Source of the DNA: JADMIH01 sp035274425
Lineage (GTDB): Bacteria; Chloroflexota; Chloroflexia; QHBQ01; JADMIH01
Assembly (NCBI GenBank): GCA_035274425.1
Contig: DATEOC010000076.1
Span: 1-64,000, forward strand
Reading direction: 5' to 3'
DNA: 64,000 nucleotides
Below the pieces are notes generated by a model, which was given only the letters and a program-made list of their open reading frames with translations, ran no database searches and was not told the DNA's origin. Within the stretch, counting starts at the first letter, position 1. Each line of letters begins with the position of its first letter. Below are positions 35,118-43,220 of the stretch, one piece after another. The position numbers and the translations under genes were made by a program.

Positions 35118-36143
35118 CTAGTTGTTCGGGTCGCTGAACAGACCGAGAGCGAGTATCTTGGCGACCTGGGCGCGGGTGGCGGGGGCATTGGGGCGGAAGG
35201 TGTGGTCCTCATAGCCTGACATAACCTCCGCGGAGCTTGCCGCCTGCGTGTAGCTGTAGAACCAGTCGCCCTGGCTTACGTCGCTGAATTCCGTCGTGGT
35301 AGGAGACTCAAGTGACCAGTCACGTGCGATGAATAGCATCTTCGCGAGCTGGGCGCGGGTCACGTCAGCCGATGGGTGGAAGGAACCGTCGGTGTAGCCG
35401 CCTATAACCCCGTGAGCGGCTGCCGTCTCGATGTAGCCATAAGCCCAGTAGTCGGCGGGCACGTCGCTGAAGGTGGGGGTCTGCGGTGTGACGATCTCCC
35501 AGCCCATCGCGCCTACCAGCATTTTGGCGAACTGCGCCCTCGTCACGTTGTCGCCGGGGCGGAATGTGCCGTCAGTGTAGCCGGTGATTACGCCCTGGTC
35601 TACCAGGTATTGTACCGGGTCGTCGGCCCAGTTGCCCTCTTCAAGGTCGGTGAAGGGGTGGCGGCGGGTAATGGTGATCATGTACGCGGTTGTGGTGAAC
35701 GCGGTCGTGTCGGAGAGAGTGATAGATGCCTGCACGCGCTCGATGTCAACGCGACGTACTGGCTCTTCGGGCACGGTGACGCCGACGTGGATGACGTTAG
35801 CGTAGCCAGGTATGGCGACGGTATTGGATGGCACAACGCGCACCTCCCAACCATTCAGGCTGTCGCCGTCCAGGGTAACATCTGTCTCTTCGTCCAGGTG
35901 ATTGAAGAGGAGCTTATTGTACCTGGCGGTCTCGCCGGGGAGAGCGTGGCCGAATTGCACCCAGGGCCGCAGCTTGATGGGGCGTGGGACGCCCATCACC
36001 GACTGGTTATCAGGCGCGGCTACCAGCTCGCCCGATTGCGCCGCAACGCTCATAGCGAGCGGTCCCGCGGCCAGGGCCACCGCCAACCCGATCCCCAGGC
36101 CGACACCAGCCAGGGTCTTGCGTACTCTGGTGATACTTTCCAT
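35118..36143 (-). CDS. Secreted S-layer-homology (SLH) domain protein
   Basis: 341 residues. Signal peptide 1-35 (VGLGIGLAVALAAGPLAMSV). Residues 40-160 are an unidentified beta-rich domain. Three SLH domains follow: about 165-210 (HPFTDLE, ITGYTDGTFRPGDNVTRAQF), 228-275 (FSDVPADYWAY, GGYTDGSFHPSADVTRAQ) and 287-335 (FSDVSQGDWFY, SGYEDHTFRPNAPATRAQ). It probably attaches to a cell-wall polymer. Single gene, not clearly linked to its neighbours. Confidence 0.9.
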   Translation of the reverse strand: MESITRVRKTLAGVGLGIGLAVALAAGPLAMSVAAQSGELVAAPDNQSVMGVPRPIKLRPWVQFGHALPGETARYNKLLFNHLDEETDVTLDGDSLNGWEVRVVPSNTVAIPGYANVIHVGVTVPEEPVRRVDIERVQASITLSDTTAFTTTAYMITITRRHPFTDLEEGNWADDPVQYLVDQGVITGYTDGTFRPGDNVTRAQFAKMLVGAMGWEIVTPQTPTFSDVPADYWAYGYIETAAAHGVIGGYTDGSFHPSADVTRAQLAKMLFIARDWSLESPTTTEFSDVSQGDWFYSYTQAASSAEVMSGYEDHTFRPNAPATRAQVAKILALGLFSDPNN

Positions 36144-36306
36144 CTTTTCGTTCCTCCTATTTTGCGAATTGCCTATCCTTAGCGGATGGCTTTTGTGAAT
36201 GGTGGGTCTGCCCTTACTTTAGCACCGGCCCACCCCGCAAAATAGGGAGAAAGTGTAAAGAGCTTGTTAAATGATTGTAAATAGCCCTCCCTTATAGAGA
36301 AGGAAT

Positions 36307-36363
36307 CTTGCTTGACTAAACAAAATCAGCGCCTGCGGCGCTGATTTTGTTTAGTCAAGCAAG
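36307..36363. terminator. Perfect 27-bp hairpin after livM
   Basis: Arms 36307-36333 and 36337-36363, loop TGC, 10 nt after the livM stop on the minus strand. The rest of 36144-36306 is A/T-rich and probably holds the SLH gene promoter; no clear boxes. Confidence 0.8.
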
Positions 36364-36373
36364 GGTTGATTTG

Positions 36374-37438
36374 TCAGAGGCGGTCGGTCGCGCCGGGCCG
36401 CCAGGCGGAGAGGCTGCGTAGCCGCCCGGTCCACACTTTTCGCCATTGCCCGCCACGAAGCTGCCACGTGCCCGCCAGGCCGTAGGGGAAGAAGATCACT
36501 ATCAAGATGAAGACGATGCCGAATATGAGGGGGGCGCTATCATGGAACCAGTCGCTCAGATAGTAGCCAACGAGTTGCAATACACCCGCTCCCAGCATCG
36601 GCCCGATGAGCGTGCCAACACCGCCGATGATGGTCATCACAAGCGCATTTATCGTAGTACGGGCGCTCAACATGTCGGGGTTGGCGTTGGAGCTCCAGAG
36701 CGCGAACATGAAGCCCGCCAGCGCCGCCAGCAGGCCGGACACGGTCACGGCGATCAGCTTGTAGATGAAGGTGTTGTAGCCAATCATACGGGCGCGAGGC
36801 TCGTTCTCTCGTATCGCTACCATCACCCGCCCTACAGGGGAGCTTACCAGCCGCCGGGCCACCAGGTACATCAAGGCGGCGAAGGCGAGGGTGATATAGT
36901 AAAAGCGCAGGCGCTCATTGGTCGGGCTGAGCCATTCAGGGATGGGGATATCGGTAACGCCGTCCTCAGCCCCCGTCCACTTGGTGAAGTCGGACGCTTT
37001 CACCATGATGTAAAACATCTGCGCGAAGGCGAGCGTGACCATCGTGAGATAGACCCCTTGCACTCGCAACGATAGCACTCCGATGAGAATGCCCTGGGCG
37101 ATAGCCACGCCTATGACCGCGAGTATCACGGCCCAGAAATTCCACCCCACGCGCGTGAGGAGTATAGCCGAGGTATACGCGCCACCACCAAAGAACATAG
37201 CGTGCCCAAACGACAGGATACCTGTGTACCCCATCAGCAGATCATAGCTGACAGCATACACAGCCAAGATGAAGACCTGCGCCATCATCCCCTGCCAGAA
37301 CTTTGGCGTGCCCGCGTCCACAGGCTGTCCCGTGATGAGCTGCACAATGAATGGGAAGAGCACCAGCGCTGCCACCAGGAGCGTCCACGCGACGACCCTC
37401 GATTTCGGATTTCGGATTTCGGATTTCGGATTTGTCAT
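36374..37438 (-). CDS. livM: LIV-type ABC transporter permease LivM
   Basis: 354 residues, about eight to ten membrane segments. Conserved GYTGILSFGHAMFFGGGAYT and the cytoplasmic loop VMVAIRENEPRARMIGYN that contacts the ATPases. The first 14 residues (NPKSEIRNPKS) come from a TTTCGGA tract (37401-37433) placed before the first membrane helix. Last gene of livK-G-F-H-M. Confidence 0.93.
   Translation of the reverse strand: MTNPKSEIRNPKSRVVAWTLLVAALVLFPFIVQLITGQPVDAGTPKFWQGMMAQVFILAVYAVSYDLLMGYTGILSFGHAMFFGGGAYTSAILLTRVGWNFWAVILAVIGVAIAQGILIGVLSLRVQGVYLTMVTLAFAQMFYIMVKASDFTKWTGAEDGVTDIPIPEWLSPTNERLRFYYITLAFAALMYLVARRLVSSPVGRVMVAIRENEPRARMIGYNTFIYKLIAVTVSGLLAALAGFMFALWSSNANPDMLSARTTINALVMTIIGGVGTLIGPMLGAGVLQLVGYYLSDWFHDSAPLIFGIVFILIVIFFPYGLAGTWQLRGGQWRKVWTGRLRSLSAWRPGATDRL
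37401..37433. repeat. TTTCGGA tract encoding the LivM N-terminus
   Basis: About four and a half units, coding strand NPKSEIRNPKS. Confidence 0.9.
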
Positions 37439-37478
37439 CTAACCCTTGCCTACTGCCTTCCCATCACGTTTCACGCTT

Positions 37479-38996
37479 TCAGTCCTTCTTCCCTAACAGC
37501 CCCGCCGGGCGTACCAACAGCACTATCGCCATAAGAAGCACAGCTGAGGCGGTGGCAATGAAGGTTGGCGGCTTCTCCCATTCAATATCGGTGAAGGGTA
37601 TTCCGATGCCATAACGGATGGAGAGGTCGCCGAAGGCTCGCGCGAAGCCAAGCAAAAGCGCGCCCGCAGCAGCGCCCGCATAACTCCCCATACCCCCCAC
37701 AACGACCGCTATAAAACCGAAGAGCAAGAACTCCTGCCCAAGATCGGGGTGGACACCCAGGAACGGGCCTACAGCCACACCCCCAAGCGCCGCCAGGCCG
37801 GTGCCGAGGGCGAAAACCAGCGTAAAGACCCGCCGCACGTTGATGCCGAGGGCCTGCACCATCTCGCTGTCCTGCACGCCCGCCCGGATTATCATACCCA
37901 TACGCGTGCGCTTCAGGAGGATAGCCACGGCGATGAAGATTACGATCCCTAATAGGATGATAAACGTCCAGTAGCTGGGCACGCGCCGCCCAAATACGGA
38001 GAGAGCGGTGCAGTGGTCGCTCAGGAAGGAGAGGAGATCGGGGGACGCGCAGCTACGCCCGTCGGCGCGGGGGGTATTGAAGAAGGTGGGCGTAGCCATA
38101 TTGAATGTGCTATTGCCCCAAATAACCTTTATAAGTTCGGTGCCCACGAACGTCAGCCCTATCGTAAGGAGCACCTGGTAGATGGGGCGCGCATAGAGAG
38201 GGCGGATCAAGCTCCACTCCACAAGCGCGCCAAACGCGGCCCCGGCTCCTGCCCCCGCGATGAGTGCCAAGACAAACCGCGCATCCAACGGCAGCGCCAG
38301 CAACGCTGTTTCACCCTCTGTACGCACCATTGCGAGAAGGAAAGCCAGGCCGATAGCCACAATACCCACGAGCGGGCCTAGCCAGGCGCGCTTATTACGT
38401 TGCAGTCCGACCGCCCTACGTCCGATGGCGAGACCCAGCACGAACCCACCAGCTATCAGCACGCCTAGCCTGGTGAAATACTGGCCTAATCCCTCCTGCG
38501 CCACATCTGTTGGCACCTTACCACCCGCCGAGCTTTCACTGGATGCGAGCGAGAGGAGGCTAAAGCCCCACACGCCAGCCACAATAATGGCTGTCGCCAC
38601 CCCCGTTAGTCCAATAGTTATAGCACGGTCGGTGCCGGTGGGACGCGTGCCCATTGGGAAGCGACGGCCCAATTGCGAGCCAAGCGCAACCGCGCCCCAA
38701 AGTACGAGGGCGAACGGCAGAGTATTCAGCAACAGGCGGGGGTTCTCGTACATCGTGTAGCCGACGTACGCGCCCAGCATGAAGAATAGACCATGCGCGA
38801 AGTTGAGCACATCCATCAGGCCGAATATGAGGGAGAGGCCCGACGCGAGCAGGAAGAAGACCGCACCCAAAGTCAGCCCAGATATGAGGCCCGAAGCGGT
38901 GTCAGGCCCCCCATAGCGGTTGAGCATATAAACGATTAGCGCCGCCACTAGGAGTAGGGCGATAAGAGGGCCTCGGTTGCGTGTTAAGAGTGTCAT
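37479..38996 (-). CDS. livH: LIV-type ABC transporter permease LivH, enlarged
   Basis: 505 residues, where most LivH proteins have about 290. Conserved GLTLGAVFFLLASGLSLIFGLMDVLNFAHG at the N-terminus and the EAA-like loop RTRMGMIIRAGVQDSEMVQALGIN. An extra region of roughly 150-200 residues with four predicted membrane segments (about 95-245) lies between the first helices and the core. It does not come from heptamer repeats. The enlarged form might alter assembly. 9 nt after livF. Confidence 0.9.
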   Translation of the reverse strand: MTLLTRNRGPLIALLLVAALIVYMLNRYGGPDTASGLISGLTLGAVFFLLASGLSLIFGLMDVLNFAHGLFFMLGAYVGYTMYENPRLLLNTLPFALVLWGAVALGSQLGRRFPMGTRPTGTDRAITIGLTGVATAIIVAGVWGFSLLSLASSESSAGGKVPTDVAQEGLGQYFTRLGVLIAGGFVLGLAIGRRAVGLQRNKRAWLGPLVGIVAIGLAFLLAMVRTEGETALLALPLDARFVLALIAGAGAGAAFGALVEWSLIRPLYARPIYQVLLTIGLTFVGTELIKVIWGNSTFNMATPTFFNTPRADGRSCASPDLLSFLSDHCTALSVFGRRVPSYWTFIILLGIVIFIAVAILLKRTRMGMIIRAGVQDSEMVQALGINVRRVFTLVFALGTGLAALGGVAVGPFLGVHPDLGQEFLLFGFIAVVVGGMGSYAGAAAGALLLGFARAFGDLSIRYGIGIPFTDIEWEKPPTFIATASAVLLMAIVLLVRPAGLLGKKD

Positions 38997-39005
38997 AGTT
39001 ACGAG

Positions 39006-39710
39006 TTACGCCGCGCCTAAGTATCTGGTAATAGTCCCCTGGTCTCCCACCAGGTCGGCCATGCGACCTGAGTGGACGGTCTGACCATCGTCCAATATGT
39101 AATAGTTGTCCGCGAGCTGCGAGGCCATGCGGAAGTTCTGCTCCACCAAGAGCACAGTCATCTGCTCGGCGAGCCTGCGTAATGCTTTCACTATCGCCTC
39201 GATGAGGATTGGGGCCAGGCCCTCGCTCGGCTCGTCTATGAGGAGGAGGCGGTTGTCGGCTACCAACGCGCGGGCTATCGCCAGCATCTGCTGCTGCCCA
39301 CCCGAAAGCTGACCACCCTGTAACCTGTAGAGGCGCTTGAGGTCGGGGAAGAGGTCGAATATGAGGTCAATCTTGCGGGCCAGGTCGCCCTTGCGGCGCT
39401 CTGCTATGCGGAGGTTCTCTTCGACGGAGAGGTCTCGGAAGACCGCTCTATTCTCCGGCACATACCCCACGCCCAGCGCGGCGATATTGTAGGGGGGCAG
39501 CCCCTGTATCTCCTGCCCGTCGAAGACGATGCGCCCGGTGCGTGGCGACAGCAGGCCCATGATCGAGCGCAAGGTGGTAGTCTTGCCAGCGCCGTTACGT
39601 CCCAGGAGTGCGGTGATGCTTCCCTGCGGCACCTCTAACGATACCCCTTCCAGGATATGGAACTGGCCGATGAAAGTATGTATCGTGTCTATGGTTAACA
39701 GGTTGGGCAT
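39006..39710 (-). CDS. livF: LIV-type ABC transporter ATP-binding protein LivF
   Basis: 234 residues. Walker A GRNGAGKTT (about 36-44), Q-loop, signature LSGGQQQMLAIARAL, Walker B LLLIDEPSEGLAP, H-loop replaced in LLVEQNF as usual for LivF. 17 nt after livG, 9 nt before livH. Confidence 0.93.
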   Translation of the reverse strand: MPNLLTIDTIHTFIGQFHILEGVSLEVPQGSITALLGRNGAGKTTTLRSIMGLLSPRTGRIVFDGQEIQGLPPYNIAALGVGYVPENRAVFRDLSVEENLRIAERRKGDLARKIDLIFDLFPDLKRLYRLQGGQLSGGQQQMLAIARALVADNRLLLIDEPSEGLAPILIEAIVKALRRLAEQMTVLLVEQNFRMASQLADNYYILDDGQTVHSGRMADLVGDQGTITRYLGAA

Positions 39711-39727
39711 AGGAGTCGATAGTCAAG

Positions 39728-40528
39728 CTATGCAGGATTTGCAGGCTGCTCGCTCACGATTCCTTTCTCGTCCAAATGGCTTTCGCCTAAATACGCGCTT
39801 TGCACAGCGGGGTTCGAAGCGATCTCAGCAGGGGAGCCTTCGGCAAGCACCTTTCCCTGGTGCATTACTGTAATCCGGTCAGAGACGTTCATGACCACTT
39901 GCATGTTGTGCTCGACCAGGAGGATGGTCTTACCGCCCGTCTCGCGTATGCGGCGGATGATCTCTAGGAGCATAGGAACCTGCTCGGATGCCATACCCGC
40001 CGTCGGCTCGTCCAGCAGGAGCACCTGCGGACCCGCCGCCAGTATGATCGCAAGCTCCAGCTTGCGCTTGTCGCCGTGCGGCAGAATGGACGCGGGCACG
40101 AGCGCCTTCTCTTCGAGGCCAACTTGCCTCAACGCCTCCAGCGCCTGCTCCTCATACCTGCGGAAGCGCGAAGCAGACGCCCACAGCTTGAGGCTGTCGC
40201 GCCCCAAAGCCTGGGCCGATAGGCGCGCATTCTCCAGCACGGTCAGGTTGGGGAAGACGTTGGTTATCTGGAAGGAGCGCCCGATGCCGAGGTGTGCCAT
40301 GCGGTGGAGGGGTAGACCCGTAATGCGCCGCCCGCGCAGATAGACGTCGCCGGAGGTAGGCTTAATGTACCCACTTATCAGGTTGAACAGAGTGGTCTTA
40401 CCCGCCCCATTCGGCCCAATAACGGAATGCAAGGACCCCTCGGCCACGCTAAGGTCCACCCCATCCACAGCCCGCAACCCGCCAAAGTGGCGGGAGAGGG
40501 CGCGCGCTTGTAGGAAAGTGTCAGGCAT
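39728..40528 (-). CDS. livG: LIV-type ABC transporter ATP-binding protein LivG
   Basis: 266 residues. Walker A GPNGAGKTTLFNLISG (about 37-52), signature degenerate as in LivG (LPHGDKRKLELAIILAA), Walker B VLLLDEPTAGM, LVEHNMQVVM. Pairs with LivF to energise the LivHM channel. Confidence 0.93.
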   Translation of the reverse strand: MPDTFLQARALSRHFGGLRAVDGVDLSVAEGSLHSVIGPNGAGKTTLFNLISGYIKPTSGDVYLRGRRITGLPLHRMAHLGIGRSFQITNVFPNLTVLENARLSAQALGRDSLKLWASASRFRRYEEQALEALRQVGLEEKALVPASILPHGDKRKLELAIILAAGPQVLLLDEPTAGMASEQVPMLLEIIRRIRETGGKTILLVEHNMQVVMNVSDRITVMHQGKVLAEGSPAEIASNPAVQSAYLGESHLDEKGIVSEQPANPA

Positions 40529-40536
40529 AGTTTGGT

Positions 40537-40650
40537 AGACGATAGACGATAGACGATGGGCTAAGTATCACGCATCACGCATCACGCATCACGCATCACG
40601 TTTCACGCATTCTATCGTCCATCGTCCATCGTCCATCGTCTATCGTCCAA
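40537..40650. repeat. Heptanucleotide array between livK and livG
   Basis: ATAGACG units (40537-40557), then five CACGCAT units plus a TTTCACG variant (40568-40605), then CGTCCAT/CGTCTAT units (40610-40650). It is transcribed between livK and livG and could form a hairpin that limits read-through from livK. Confidence 0.9.
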
Positions 40651-40653
40651 AAG

Positions 40654-42471
40654 CTACTTACACCTATTCATCGCCGCAGGCACCGCGCACGGTGGAGCGG
40701 TCTGCTCAGGGGAGAAGCGCTTGATAAGCTCGAAGAACTTGTAGTCGGGATCGGTGACGTTCTTCAGTCTCAGCAGGAGCATCTCCTGGAGGAGGACGTG
40801 GTCGCTGGCTCGTATGGTGTAGAAGCCCTTCGGTCCGTCGAGCTTCAGCCCTTCCCACGCTACTATCAAGCCTTTCGCACCATCAGCGCCGGCATTTCCG
40901 CCGGTGGCCTCAAGCCCCCTGACTATCATCTGCGCCGCGAGGAAGCCTTCGCCGGTGAAGAGGTCGGGAGGAGATTTGTACGCTGCCCTGTGCTTCTCTA
41001 TCAGCCAGTTGTTCACAGGATTGTCATACATCGTGTAGTGGTAGATGCCCAGGCCGATTGAGCCTACAGCCTCCGCATAGCCCTTGGCGAGCGTCTGGTT
41101 GTCGCCAAAGCCCGTAGCAACGGTCATCTGGTCGAAGACGCCAAGCTGGGTCATCTGCTGGAAGAGGGGGGTGAAGCCCGCGCCCGCCCAGGTGACGATG
41201 ACCACATCAGCACCCGAGTCGAGTATCTGGTTGATGTAGGATGTAAAGTTGGTGGTCTCAAGAGGAGCGAAGACGGTGCCGAGACCTTCTGGGGTATCGT
41301 TTATCGTGAATTGTCCGCCGCCCGCCTTGATTATGCTATAGAAGGCAGCAGCCGAGCCGCGTCCGAAGGCATAGTCGGGAGCGAGCTGCACGAACTTCTT
41401 GCCCATGCCGAGCACGGCGGTGCCCATCGTGAGGGCGTCCTGCACGCTGGTACGGCCGGCGCGGAAGGCGTACGGGTTGAAGTTAGCGCCGGTGAGGTCG
41501 GGTGTGCCCGCCGCTACCGCTATGAAGGGCACCTTGTTCTGCGCCGCCAGGCTGGATACAGCCAGAGCAACGCCGGAGCTAGGAGCACCCACCAGTATAT
41601 CTGCGCCATCCTTCTCTATAAGCTCGCGGGCGACGGTGACGCCCTTGTTTACATCACTCGCTGTGTCCTTGGTTACGACCTTGATGTCGTGGCCCATGAC
41701 TTTGTTTGTGCCGCCGGTGGCATACTCAAGTCCGAGGGCGAAGCCACGCTCGATCATCGGGCCGTAGACCGCCAGGGAGCCGGACACGTCTGTCATCATA
41801 CCGACTGTTATGGGATCGCCTGCCGCCGAATGCTTGCGGTTGTACTCGAAGCGTCCCAGGAGGGAGAGGAGTACATCAAAGGGAGCAGCGTTCTCAGGGT
41901 GTAGCTCGAAAACGGCGCGCTCAAAGTACTGGACGGTATAAGTCTTGCCGTCCGTAAGGTTCCTCTCCTGGAACTCATCGGTGATAGGATAGCCCTGCTG
42001 CGCGAGGCCGCCATTCTTCTCCCAGTAAGCCCGGAACTTGCCGCCGACCGTCTTGCCGGTCTGGCTGAACTTCATAGGGTTGTCGGTGCTAGCCTTCTGG
42101 TCAGGCACGCCGTTGGGGTGGTAGCGTTTGAAGCTGAAGACACCAAGTAGCGAAAGAAGCACGTCGAACGGCTGCTTGTTCTCAGGGTGCATCTCGAATA
42201 CTGCCCGCTCGAAGTACTGAGTGGTATAGACCTTACCGTCGGTGTCGTTCTTCTCCTCCATCTCCGCGGAGATGGGATAGCCCTGCTGGGCGAGACCGCC
42301 GTTCTGCTCCCAATATTGCAGGAAGCGGCCCTTGACTGTCTGGCCCGTCTCCGGGAAAGTGCGGCTGCCGCCCTGCGCATAACTCCGGCCCGCGCCCAGC
42401 ATGGGAAGCATCCCAACCATGAGCGTGAGCGCTACGAATGTGGACAACCACTTGGTTGTAATCCTGATCAT
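40654..42471 (-). CDS. LIV-type substrate-binding protein with two N-terminal FxxTG/QYFERAVFE modules
   Basis: 605 residues. Signal peptide (about 1-30, ending SYAQ). Two modules (about 35-105 and 115-185): FPETGQTVKGRFLQYWEQNG, QQGYPIS, TTQYFERAVFEMHPENKQPF, DVLLSLLG. Residues 200-600 are a type-1 periplasmic binding protein (ITVGMMTDVSGSLAVYGPMIERG, LVGAPSSGVALAVSSLA, FIAVAAGTPDLTG). It delivers the ligand to LivHMGF. ATG 42471 has AAGGAG 7 nt upstream. The ligand is probably a branched-chain amino acid or, from context, an aromatic acid. Confidence 0.88.
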   Translation of the reverse strand: MIRITTKWLSTFVALTLMVGMLPMLGAGRSYAQGGSRTFPETGQTVKGRFLQYWEQNGGLAQQGYPISAEMEEKNDTDGKVYTTQYFERAVFEMHPENKQPFDVLLSLLGVFSFKRYHPNGVPDQKASTDNPMKFSQTGKTVGGKFRAYWEKNGGLAQQGYPITDEFQERNLTDGKTYTVQYFERAVFELHPENAAPFDVLLSLLGRFEYNRKHSAAGDPITVGMMTDVSGSLAVYGPMIERGFALGLEYATGGTNKVMGHDIKVVTKDTASDVNKGVTVARELIEKDGADILVGAPSSGVALAVSSLAAQNKVPFIAVAAGTPDLTGANFNPYAFRAGRTSVQDALTMGTAVLGMGKKFVQLAPDYAFGRGSAAAFYSIIKAGGGQFTINDTPEGLGTVFAPLETTNFTSYINQILDSGADVVIVTWAGAGFTPLFQQMTQLGVFDQMTVATGFGDNQTLAKGYAEAVGSIGLGIYHYTMYDNPVNNWLIEKHRAAYKSPPDLFTGEGFLAAQMIVRGLEATGGNAGADGAKGLIVAWEGLKLDGPKGFYTIRASDHVLLQEMLLLRLKNVTDPDYKFFELIKRFSPEQTAPPCAVPAAMNRCK

Positions 42472-42694
42472 TAAGGTTCTCCTTCTCTGGTTTGCAAATA
42501 GCTCTTTCAAGACCGTAGATACTTACTGCGCAAGCATAGCCAGGCTATCTTCCGGTGTATTGCCGACCTCAGTCTTGAAATATGCCGTTCAATTGATACT
42601 ATTTCTGCTATTGCTCAATGTGCCGTGATATGTGCTTATCACTCACCTCCTTCCAGGCTGGTGAAACGCCGAACTGGAACTCATACAATTCGAA

Positions 42695-42738
42695 GAATCT
42701 TCAACAGAAGTCGCCACAGGCGACTACGCCGAAGATTC
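42695..42738. other. Compound hairpin upstream of livK
   Basis: Outer arms GAATCTTC / GAAGATTC and inner arms AGTCGCC-ACA-GGCGACT. It lies about 220 bp upstream of the livK-like gene, so it may be part of its leader. No known riboswitch is recognised. Confidence 0.4.
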
Positions 42739-42882
42739 CCCGACTTTGGGTACACTCTCGCGCAATAGTTTAGCATAGAGTCGCCAAGTGCGCTAGACCC
42801 TCCTGCCAAAATCAGGCGCTTTTTTCACGCATATTAATAGCCAGGAGTGCTGTAAGGGTGCACAGTAACTGTAACTCTCCCC

Positions 42883-43083
42883 CTGTCATTCTGAGCGGAG
42901 CGAAGAATCTCCGAGCTTGGACGTATGGAGGCAGCGTTAGAGCGTGTTTCACAACGATGGCGAATGCCGAGAAGCATACCCTGACGAAGCACATCTTTCT
43001 GTGTCATTCCGAACGCAGTGAGGAATCTAGAAATCCCTCCAACTGGCAAGCTCGGAGATTCCTCACTGCGTTCGGAATGACAG
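42883..43083. repeat. MITE-like repeats, one half copy and one full copy
   Basis: 42883-42925 is a half copy (CTGTCATTCTGAGCGGAGCG...). 43002-43083 is a full palindrome whose interior (GAAATCCCTCCAACTGGCAA) is nearly identical to the copy at 56222. Confidence 0.85.
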
Positions 43084-43165
43084 GTGGAGAGGTGTTGCGC
43101 CATGTAACAGGTACTCCCGCTTCGCATCTACCCTGAATTATTCGAGTTATTCCTCGCATAAGAGA

Positions 43166-43174
43166 TGCTATAAT
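43166..43174 (+). promoter_or_regulatory. Extended -10 promoter of the esterase gene
   Basis: TGC-TATAAT with the -10 at 43169-43174, about 46 bp before the ATG at 43221. No good -35. Confidence 0.45.
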
Positions 43175-43220
43175 AAAGGGTCATCCCTGTGACGAAGAAT
43201 TACGCTTTAATGAGGAACAT

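Noticed and set aside
42695..42738. Known riboswitch
   Set aside because: Compound hairpin does not match any riboswitch I recognise; kept only as an unnamed structure.
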